From Saturnia japonica (taxonomy: Eukaryota; Arthropoda; Insecta; Lepidoptera; Saturniidae): DNA of 64,000 nt. The translations under genes were made by a program, and so were the position numbers. The DNA lies in NCBI GenBank assembly GCA_033032175.1, contig CM065334.1:8863705-8927704 (forward strand), in the 5' to 3' direction. Positions 55,624 through 64,000 of this stretch are shown piece after piece (position 1 is the stretch's first letter; the number at the start of each line of letters is the position of its first letter). The notes below the pieces were generated by a model. That model was not told the origin of the DNA and did not search any database. It saw only the letters and a list, made by a program, of their open reading frames with translations.

Positions 55624-57400
55624 GATTTAGGAGTTATACATCTAAATATTAGATCGCTGCGTAAACACTATGATGAGTTTTTATTGCTATTGAAACAGTG
55701 TAATTACTGCATGGAAATTATAATACTTAGCGAAATAAACATAAAATTTAATGAAATCAGTTTATATACCATAGAAGGATATAGCATGCATGCTTACACG
55801 AGAGAAAATAAAAGAGGAGGTGGAATCCTAATGTACATAAAATCACACTTAAATTTTGAGGTAAAAAACATTGAAGGGAAAACAATGGAAATCATCCATA
55901 GTGTTATAAAAGAAAATACAAAAACGATAAATATTGTGGCATTTTATAGGCCTCCAAAGCCAACTGAAAGACTATTTATTGAGGAGTTGGATAAATACCT
56001 AAAGCAGATACTCTGGAGAGAAAATGTCATTTTGTAATATATTAAAAACATGCAATGTGTCTGACTGCTACCTAAATATGATGTGTGAACATGGCCTACA
56101 GTGCATGATTCATGAATATACTAGGGAGGAAATAGTGGCGGGGCAGTTAGTGAAGTCGTGTATCGACCATATACGGGTGCGTAGCGACGCAAGCGCTGCT
56201 GCACACATGCTCACGTGCACCTTGTCTGACCACTATTTGATTGGTGTAAACTTAGAGGTTGGTTTTCGAAAGTCTAATAACGTAAATAAATGTAACAGAG
56301 TATGCGTTTTTGAATTGAAGCAATTGAATATTGGCTAGGTTTTTTCTCTTTTTTTTTTTACTTAACATTATGCACACCTTGCATATACCTTTCCCTTGCT
56401 CCCTTGGATGACTGGCAGAGAATGCTTTTTATCATTAAGTCCTCCATTTGTACTTTTTTTTTGTGCAATAAAGAATATAATAATAATTATTTAGTACAAC
56501 AAAAAATAAAAGAGTTTAATTGGCAAGAACTTCTTCTGATGGACTCTCCAACAGACTTATACCATAAAATTTGTTGTGTGTTTAATGATATATATTCCTG
56601 TGCTAAAATAGATGTAAGTAATTGGAAACAAGTAGAAAAACCACCATGGATAGTTAAAAAATTATGTAACATGATTAGTAAACGTGATGAGTTATTTTAA
56701 TAAATGAATTTAGGAAAAAATAAATAATAAATTGTAAGGTGATATAAGTAAAACGTTGTGCTTAATTAACAAATGGTTAGGTAAATGTATAAATAATTTG
56801 GATGAAGTTATTATGAATTCATTAGGTCAACAGGATAGTACAGAGAAAGTGTGCACAAAATTTTCTAAAATATTTTCTCAGGAAATTGAAACAATAAAAT
56901 ATAAGTGTGACTTAAAATTCTTAGATAAAAATACTTGGATGATATCAAGTGACATATCCTTTAGACTTGGAAAGATAACTGCTGGTGACGTAGAGAAGAT
57001 TATAAATAGTTTAAGTTTAAATAAAGCACCGGGAATAGATGGTATATGGGTACAAGATTTACAATACATTAAAAAGGAAATAGGGCCCGTTTTAGCTAAA
57101 TTTATAAATCTAAGTGTTATGTCAGGGGTTACCCAGATATGTTAAAAAAAGCAATAATTCGACCTATTTTTAAGCATGGTGCTCATATGGATTATTCAAA
57201 CTATAGACTTATAGCAATATTATCATCATTGAATAAAATTGTAGAAAAAATTATTGTTGGCAAAATTAGTTCATTTTTAGAAAAACATAAAATAATTTCA
57301 GATGTTCAACATGGATTTAGAAAATGTAGAAGCACTAGCTTAGCCCTTGACTAGTTTTCTGATGATGTAAATAGACATTTGGATAAAAAAAATTATGTAG
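55624..57400 (+). pseudogene. LINE ORF2 remnant, copy 2
   Basis: Endonuclease and RT-finger pieces as in copy 1. A block lost from copy 1 survives here (ENTKTINIVAFYRPPKPTER, the endonuclease YRPP motif), so copy 2 is closer to the source. It is broken by the 170-bp insert at 56314-56483 and ends with an in-frame TAG after RSTSLALD. No R1-like insertion. Confidence 0.7.
56314..56483 (+). mobile_element. LINE 3' tail inserted in copy 2 only
   Basis: 170 bp missing from copy 1 (which reads TTTTTGA directly into TAATTATTTAG). It ends TTTTGTGCAATAAAG then a TAA-repeat tail; TGGCAGAGAATGCTTTTTAT, ATTAAGTCC and TTTGTAC are common in lepidopteran LINE 3' UTRs. No clear target duplication. Confidence 0.7.
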
Positions 57401-58815
57401 TAAAAAAATGATAACTCAAAAATGGTTCACTTTTACATGATGCATATGGAGGTTAAAATTATCACACATAGTCACCCCTATCACCTCCTAACGGTAATAC
57501 ATTGAATTACCAATAACCCTGTATATTTTTTAAAGCTGCTGGAGTATTACAGCCAAATAAATTGAGGGCCATGAGAATTAAATGAGGGTCAACAGTAGGG
57601 GATCTCATTTAAGCAGGTTTTGGCTTTAATTTTGACTTTCCATGAATGGAATAATCCACATACATATATAGTAGTTATTTAGATACATAATACATCATTA
57701 ATTATTAGTCTAGACATTAGTCTTTACATATCATATCACACCTATGGTAAAATAAAGGGCATAATTGTAAAAAATAAGTAAAATGAGTTAAGTACTGCTA
57801 AGTTCTTTGAAAACATCCTTTTACCCGGAGGACCAAAAACTTCTAAAAACTGTAAGGTTTTCATGCAAAGAACAATTACTTCAGAGTAATATTAGCAGAA
57901 CAAAGGTTTATCATAAAAAATTACGTAAAGTACCTTTATGCACTTGTCTTACTGAAGGTGTGATATATCTACATTAAATATAAAACTATCTCAAAAGTAA
58001 AACATTTTTAAGACATAAAAGTTTATGAAACATGATGAAGAATCTTTGAAAGAGAGTGGCTATATAGTTTCAGCTGTCAAAGACATATTTCTAGTTGATG
58101 AATTTGCAAAAAATCAATATTAAATTAGCAGGGGTTCAGAGAGAAAAAACCATAGCAAGCGGTCTACAAGACAAACAACTTTGGAAGCCTCTGAGCCAGA
58201 TGAAAAATAAAAAAAAAATTAACCAAAATCCCATAAAAATCAATTACTATGTATAAGTAACAGTTCATTAGCAGCACATTCAAACGGAACTATGTAAGAT
58301 TTCAGTGATGGAAAATACTTTGGTACCTACAACTACAGCATTATAGAAGCCTAACAGACTAACCAACAGTTTCTATGGAAATCATTCCACAAGTACTATT
58401 TGATGAGTTTCAATAGATATACTTCAGAAGCAGTGCTTTGGTAAACCCATCCTATTGTCAGTTTAAATCAGAAAATAATGTGCTAGCTGCTTTTACAGGA
58501 TACTATATAACAATATATGTTATAGTAAAAACGGTAATTGTCTTTTTTTTTCTGAAACCCTCATAATTTATTTATAAATATAGTATAAATTCAGAATACA
58601 AGATTGTCAATAACCTATCAAAGGAGAATAAAAATGCCGGTGCGGTGTCTGAAACAAAAAACGCAATACATTTATGAAGGATTTAGAAATCATTTTAAAA
58701 TCATAGTTTACTTACAGTCACGTATCTAATTTGCGATGCAACAAAACATAAACTATTACATCGATGGACACGAACAAATTTAATTCCAAATAATATTATT
58801 ATCAGAAAAATAATG
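57401..58815. other. Non-coding tail of duplication copy 2
   Basis: Colinear with 43860-45330. No gene is seen; the two copies share no conserved frame. Confidence 0.5.
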
Positions 58816-59095
58816 TATTTACGTAAAAACTTGATTATGGAGTCCAAAGAATTAATGGAGTCAATCAAATAAATGCAGGGACTGGACACTGGCCTACAAC
58901 TATAATTATTCCCGATTTTATTGTGAATAGCGGCATCTAATAACACCATCCGAAAAATTATAGTTCATGTAGCTACCAGTAGGTGGCGCAAGTAAATAGT
59001 TTAAAAAAATATATTTAGAAAAGTATTGAAAACATATTTTCTATAATGGCAACCCTATCAAGTGTCAATTTGAAGCTTCAAGTTTGAATTATACG
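58816..59095. other. Non-coding junction after copy 2
   Basis: Sequence after copy 2 does not match the spacer after copy 1. The frame 58701-58949 straddles the edge and has no domain. Confidence 0.45.
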
Positions 59096-59351
59096 CAATC
59101 TTCAATCTTTTTGTATAATGCGATTGCTCGTACGAGTACGTTTTATTTTGTTGTTTTCATTCAGTTTTGTTTGTTTTTTCGTTCTTACTTACCTGCGTTG
59201 AGTTGAGTTTTTACTGCTCCGCAACGAAGTAGATACTTAGCTAAACGTTAATTGAGTTTTGTAAAGACGCTTGTTCTTGTGCTTCGTTTTACAATTAGAC
59301 GTTTTTGAACTTTCAATTAAGCCTAAACGATGCGCATTGTGATGCCGACTC

Positions 59352-60170
59352 TTGGCCTCACCACCCATTCAGACCGTGTATGTACACCCTACCTTTACAT
59401 CTTCTATTGGGAAGTATAATGATGCGGATAAAGGCCCCTTTCTAGTTCACGTGTCTAGGATTGAGCCAGATTTGTCGGCAGGATTATCTATCAGACCTAT
59501 AAAATTTGGTAAATTTTTAAATACAAACAATATCAAAAATATTTATAGTGATGGGGTAAAAAAAGTAGGAAGAAACAAAATTGCTATAGTTTTTAAATCG
59601 GCTATAGATGCTAATAACTTTCTGGAGAATCCTATTCTATTACAAAATAGTTACAAGGGAATGATCCTCACATACAATATCACCAGGATGGGTTTGTCCG
59701 TGGAGTTCCGGTGGAGTGGTCCATGGATGAACTGATTAATTCACTCGAACTACCGGTTGGGTGTGGTTTTGTTTTGAAAGCACGCAGACTTAACAGGAAA
59801 ACGTCGTCAGAAGGAAACATCAACTGGGTCCCAACACAGTCGGTAGTTTTGACATTTAAAGGCCAACTCCTACCAGAAAGAGTATATTCATATTATACTT
59901 CTCTCCCTGTTGAAATGTATTCCTACCCAACTATACAGTGTCAGAATTGTTGTTGATTTGGACACATAAAGACACAGAGCTGGTCGAAACCTCGCTGTTT
60001 CCGATGCGGACAACCACACGTTGGAAATGAATGTACTGTATCACTGCAATCAAGTACCTGTATCTTATGTACAGGTAACCACTTGGCTACTGACAATGCA
60101 TGTCCTGAACACTTGCGCCAAAAGTCAATCAAAGTTATGATGTCTCAGGACAATGTATCATATGAGGAAG
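59352..60170 (+). pseudogene. LINE gag-like ORF1 with zinc knuckles
   Basis: 59352-59735 is open (GPFLVHVSRIEPDLSAGLSI, NIYSDGVKKVGRNKIAIVFK), the gag-like domain of Jockey/I-group ORF1. A frameshift near 59711-59735 moves it to the next frame. Three CCHC knuckles then lie at 59935-60120: QCQNCC-stop-FGH (TGA in place of a likely CGA), CFRCGQPHVGNEC and CILCTGNHLATDNAC. The first knuckle has also lost its last Cys. In life such proteins bind LINE RNA; this copy is dead. Confidence 0.65.
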
Positions 60171-60571
60171 CTTCCCTGTGTTCCCTCGGTACGCAGAACC
60201 TATGCAGAAGTGGCACAACAGTTATTTACTCCTGTACCTACTTCTAATCGCATACCAACTCAACAACCTCTTACCACATCCTACAAAAAAACTACTTTTA
60301 CTAAACCTCGTCCAAAGATTCTCAGCGGTAAATCATACGATAGATTGGCACATCAGGCTATTGTTAATGATTTGCTTTCCTCGCTAACTAATGGTTGTGC
60401 TCTCTCCTCAGGAGACCAAGGCTGCATCCTGTCAGCCTGATATAACAGGAAATTATAACTTACTTGACATCATGCTTACATTAATCTTGAATATTATCAC
60501 CAAATATGAAGATTGCTTACCGACCAACGTTGCCCATAAACTAAACAAGATAGTATCTCTTCCCAACAAAA

Positions 60572-61417
60572 ATGGATACCTTAAGGATAGTGCAATGGAA
60601 TAGTCAAAGCATTAAAAATAAAAAACATTACTTGATGCTTTTGATCTCAAAATACGTACCATCTGTCATTGCTGTCGCGGAGACTTAGCTATTGCCAGGT
60701 TCTCGTTTTCGGGTTCCTAGCTATTCATGTATCCGGGATGACAGAGATGATGGGTACGCAGGTACTGCCTTATTTGTAAGACGGTTTCTCAACTTCTCCC
60801 AAATCCCTTTACCCACACATAATTCAAATATCAATGCTGTGGCCATCAGAGCATTCGATATATCCTTCCTATCGTTATACATTCCCCATCCCCACTCCTC
60901 CCTTATACCTGATATTCAGTTGATATTATCTTCTCTCCCTCTCCCAACAATTGTTATGGGAGATTTTAATGCACATCATCACATATGGGGGTCCCATCAT
61001 TCTGACCTTTTTGCTGCGTCTCTATTGGAAAGCTATGATGAACTTAATATCTGTGTAATCAATGACGGGTCTCCAACCCGTAGAGTTTCTCCTTTGCAAG
61101 ACCCCAGAAATGCAGTGGCCTTAATTTTATGTTCACCGTTACTCACACCTTTACTTTCATGGGAAGTGGTTAGGGATTCCCATAGAAGTGATCACTATCC
61201 CATTGTAATCACTATGCCCAGTAAAACCACTCCAAGGCATAAGTCTTATTCTACTCATAGATACAATTTCAATAGAGCTGACTGGATATCCTATGCTGCT
61301 TCCCTAGACTCCAATCTAGATCTCATCCCTGCCCCTAATTGCAATAACGTCCTCCATTCCTATTGCTCATTTAAGGAAACATTGAAACTCCATCGATCAC
61401 ACACAAGATTCTCTTAA
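60572..61417 (+). pseudogene. LINE ORF2 endonuclease domain
   Basis: Starts MDTLRIVQWNSQSIKNKKHY, the usual first beta strand of an APE-type endonuclease. One in-frame TAG (at AET-stop, probably once TGG) is followed by RFRVPSYSCIRDDRDDGYAG. Catalytic motifs remain: GDFNAHHHIWGS, and SDHYPIVI at the end. An Asn/Asp-rich linker leads to a stop at 61415. Family: Jockey or I group. No RT follows. Confidence 0.7.
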
Positions 61418-61550
61418 GTTGGCTTTTTGACCTCTACAGATCTTGTCAGATATCAGGCAAGTCGCTATTCAAGAATGTGACAGGTTGCCACAGAAATTTC
61501 TGGATAACTCTATCCCAATCATGCCCAAGATAATTTTATAACTAAATATA

Positions 61551-62160
61551 CTATTTTTGCCAAAACTTGTTTTAATTTGCAGTAAGTACCTTACGTCAAT
61601 GTCATTTTTTGACAGTTGACAAATAAAACAGTGAGATGCAAATTCGTTTCGATCCAAAGCTATGAGAAGCAAACGTGCTTCGATCCAATGTTAAAATGCA
61701 AAGACACTTTGGACCAAAATTATTTATGAATATTTAAACCATTTATTGTTTTTTTTTTTTACATTTTTGGCTATGTTGTTTCAATAATAAATTCGAATTA
61801 ACAAATCTATACCAAAATCTTGCTATTAAATCAATTTCCTACGCCATAGCAAAAAATCATAAATATCTCAATTTAGGTGTTTTCTGACTGAAGCGTTTTT
61901 GCTTTTAAACCCCTCAGTTTACCACTATATTCACTTGATAATAGCAGCAATGTTTTTCAATAAAGAGGACTAGTTGGCAAGTTAGTAAGAAGAAGGGTGA
62001 TTGAATACCTACTGTCACAAAAAAAAAAAAAACATTAAATCCATAAAAAAAAACGCCTGTGAAAAAATAAACGATTTTTAAATAATCGCTTTTTTTTAAT
62101 TAAAAAATCGTATTTATAATAAAATTATTTATTATTAATCGATTTTTTTTTATATAGATT
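61551..62160. other. Non-coding, A/T-run-rich
   Basis: Long A and T runs (62020-62160), no coding frame. The minus frame 61469-61672 has no domain. Confidence 0.45.
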
Positions 62161-62165
62161 TTTTT

Positions 62166-62461
62166 GACGTGACAACGTCTTATAATTCGATGGAGCCGGC
62201 TGCACGCACGAAAAAACATGACTCATGCGGCGTTACTACGCTCTGAGACGTTCCATTGAAGTCTTGAAGTGCAAGCGAGAGCGCGGAACGAACGACATAG
62301 AGGCACAATCGGCTTCCGCGTTCGACAGCGTTCGACATCTGCCTCTCTCCTACTTGAGTGAGCGATGCGTCCACGTGGTACAGCTGCTATACAATAATAC
62401 ATTTACATGTTTTCGTCAATGATACCATTCCATCAGTATTTTCTTATGACGTTGTCACGTT
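62166..62461. mobile_element. MITE with ACGTGACAACGTC ends
   Basis: GACGTGACAACGTC (62166) and its inverse GACGTTGTCACGTT (62448) are terminal inverted repeats 296 bp apart; weaker pairing extends a few bases inward (TTATAA/TTAT). The interior is GC-rich, so overlapping frames are open on both strands. No target duplication is clear. Confidence 0.5.
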
Positions 62462-62697
62462 CAACTATCGTCAGTAAACCGACTTTACAGGCAACCGATT
62501 TTTTTCACATTCCTACAACACTATAACCTATGCGCTGAGTCGGTTAAGAATATCACACACCGCAGAATTTCAAGTAAATTGATAATCATCAATATCATAG
62601 TTTATGTGCGGGTTATCAAGTGACCAGACGATAGCTCTGGTCTATACTACGGACTATTGATTCCGTGGTTTCCGCACTTTGAAAACTATTACTGGAT

Positions 62698-62986
62698 TGC
62701 CAAGTAAAAATACGTCGATGACTATAAATTCAACTTTTATTGATCACTATTTACAATATTCACTTGTTACTATCTACTTGCTGACAATGTCTTTATCACT
62801 ATTTATTTTCTTGCTGACTTCTTGAGAACGGATGCACTTGTCACTATGTTGTTTCTTGCCGACTTCTTGAGAATAACTGAATTGGTACCGCGGAGCGCGG
62901 CCTTTTATGGCGCTCGACGGGGCGGCTAAGCGGGTCTTGTTGGAGGGGCGACAGTGCGGCGTGAGTACGAAGTCCCCTCCATGGCA
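62698..62986 (-). mobile_element. Probable solo LTR
   Basis: On the minus strand: starts TGCCATGG and ends ACTTGGCA (TGCCA/TGGCA termini). A TATA box CCATAAAAGGC is followed about 25 bp later by an arthropod initiator (AATTCAGTTATTC), then AATAAAAG near the 3' end. This is the order expected in an LTR. Flanks do not show a clean 4-6 bp duplication. Confidence 0.5.
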
Positions 62987-63114
62987 AAATGTGTTTCTTA
63001 TTATCTACAATGTGTCCAGAAAGGGTATCGGGTATTTGTAAGTTCAATGAAACAAAAATTATTTGTATGCAATAAAAAAGTTTATTGTTTATTATTAGCA
63101 TATGAATTGGAGAA

Positions 63115-64000
63115 TTATTTGGAAAAGATGTTGTTATCCAAATGATGACCGTTACGGTGCTGGCACTCTTCTAAACGGAAACGAAGATTGGCGATAACAC
63201 GTTGACACATAGCTATCGATATTGCTGCCATTTCTGACCTGATGTTTTGCTTTAACTGGGTTAGATTCGTCGGATTGTTTTGATAAACCTTACTTTTAAG
63301 GTATCCCCATGCAAAATAGTCAAGCGGGCTAAGGTCGGGGCTTCTGGGAGGCCAGTTGATGTTACCCCTTCGCGAAATGACTTTATTAGGGAATAATTCG
63401 TTAACAACTTCCATTGAGTCATTTGAGGTATGGCAAGTGGCCCCATCTTGCTGGAACCACGTTCTTGAGTTGAAACCAGCAAACTCCTGCAACTCTGGGA
63501 CCAAAAAATGTTGCAACATATCGCAATAACGGTCACTATTCACATTAATTGCTCGGCCTCGTTGATCTTCATGAAAATAAGGACCAATTATGCCTTTAGC
63601 AGACATAGCGGCCCAAACAACGACCTTTGGGCTATGCAGGGGTCGTTCATGCTTTCGTCTCGGATTCTCCACTGCCCAGTACCGACAATTCTTCTTATTA
63701 ACATGACCATTCAGGTGAAAATTTGCTTCGTCACTGAACAGTATGTTGTTAAAGTTGTTAAATCGCTGCAGCATTTCGTTCGCAAAATTCAGTCGATTAG
63801 CATAGTCCGTATTCTTCAATTCTTGAACCAATTGAATTTTATAGGCTTTTAGATGTAAGTCTTTCTTTAAAATCGAATGTAAAGACGCTTTTTTGATGTT
63901 CAACGCTTGGCTTCGCTTTCGGATGGATAAAGACGGATTTTGACGAACCGACGCCTCAACTTCTTCAATTGTTTCTTCACCGCGAACTGAACGAGGACGA
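63115..64000 (-). CDS. mariner/Tc1-superfamily transposase, partial at window end
   Basis: Open from the window edge through 63115, at least 294 codons with no stop. A helix-turn-helix part is visible at the right end (IEEVEASVRQNPSLSIRKRS, then ASLHSILKKDL). The DDE/D domain follows: ILFSDEANFHLNG (first Asp), TWFQQDGATCHT (second Asp), then WPPRSPDLSPLDYFAWGYLK (third Asp, about 36 residues later). This spacing and the PPRSPDLSPLDYF block indicate a DD3xD mariner-like group, near maT-type elements. Such enzymes cut and paste at TA dinucleotides. The intact frame suggests a recent arrival. A possible terminal repeat (CAATGTGTCCAGAAAGGG) lies near 63008. The N-terminus and other end are beyond the window. 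Confidence 0.85.
   Translation of the reverse strand, partial: RPRSVRGEETIEEVEASVRQNPSLSIRKRSQALNIKKASLHSILKKDLHLKAYKIQLVQELKNTDYANRLNFANEMLQRFNNFNNILFSDEANFHLNGHVNKKNCRYWAVENPRRKHERPLHSPKVVVWAAMSAKGIIGPYFHEDQRGRAINVNSDRYCDMLQHFLVPELQEFAGFNSRTWFQQDGATCHTSNDSMEVVNELFPNKVISRRGNINWPPRSPDLSPLDYFAWGYLKSKVYQNNPTNLTQLKQNIRSEMAAISIAMCQRVIANLRFRLEECQHRNGHHLDNNIFSK

Larger units (their letters stand above)
48943..58815 (+). repeat. Segmental duplication, copy 2
   Basis: Direct repeat of 34045-45330. It lacks the piggyBac and the R1-like insert. It keeps about 165 bp near 50239-50405 and the full RFWD3. It has a private 170-bp insert at 56314-56483. The left edge is again the SINE head; the right homology ends in AT-rich DNA. 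Confidence 0.9.
59100..61550 (+). mobile_element. LINE 5' half (ORF1 plus endonuclease), 3'-truncated
   Basis: A 5' UTR-like leader, a gag-like ORF1 and the first 280 codons of ORF2 are present. The RT, any RNase H and the poly(A) end are missing. LINEs normally lose the 5' end, so a 3' deletion or rearrangement is implied. Boundaries are approximate. Confidence 0.65.

Noticed and set aside
1..64000. CRISPR arrays, rRNA genes, bacterial operons or phage genes
   Set aside because: None seen; repeats are dispersed eukaryotic transposons and genes have spliceosomal introns.

Overview
The window looks like nuclear DNA of a moth or butterfly (Lepidoptera). It is AT-rich and intron-rich, with small GC-rich coding exons set in AT-rich introns. 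It is crowded with repeat types typical of lepidopteran genomes: Helitron-like elements starting TC and ending hairpin-CTAG, tRNA-headed SINEs, CR1-, RTE-, Jockey- and R1-like LINE fragments, Harbinger-type MITEs, piggyBac and mariner. I see no bacterial-style operons, rRNA or CRISPR. Everything was read by eye and no database search was run.

Left third (1-30 kb). After about 9 kb of mostly repeats there is an unidentified 156-codon ORF (9181-9651). Next comes a host gene on the + strand that I reassembled from 14 small exons (10480-29797). Every splice phase agrees and the joined fragment reads 516 codons to a stop. It matches the animal MCC protein (colorectal mutant cancer protein): it has the TELHSVIAEL-like and AYELLLALAE-like blocks in the MCC order and ends in ETDL, a class I PDZ-binding tail like the vertebrate ETSL. 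The 5' exons carrying the start codon were not found. Its introns carry Helitrons, SINEs, a possible solo LTR and a 5'-truncated LINE keeping an intact RNase H.

Middle and right (34-59 kb). A unit of about 10 kb occurs twice in direct orientation, 34045-45330 and 48943-58815, nearly identical, separated by 3.6 kb. Both copies carry, in order: a tRNA-derived SINE, a MITE, a candidate minus-strand exon, two Helitrons flanking a minus-strand RFWD3 gene, an RTE scrap and a decayed CR1/L2-like LINE. Copy 2 holds an intact 605-residue RFWD3 (RING, coiled coil, WD40; an E3 ubiquitin ligase of replication-fork repair). Copy 1 holds only the RING half (215 residues), because 1,149 bp were lost between two ATCTG repeats and a stop codon arose. 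Copy 1 alone has a 2,054-bp piggyBac at a TTAA site, whose empty site is visible in copy 2, and a poly(A)-tailed R1-like insert with an 11-bp target duplication. Copy 2 alone has a 170-bp LINE tail. This is either a young tandem duplication whose copies are diverging, or two haplotypes joined in the assembly.

Right end (59-64 kb). A LINE with its 5' half (gag-like ORF1 and endonuclease) but no reverse transcriptase is followed by a MITE, a probable solo LTR and a mariner-family transposase that is open to the window edge.

The two host genes (MCC, RFWD3) have no evident functional link. The rest of the window is mobile DNA that has nested, recombined and reshaped the RFWD3 locus.
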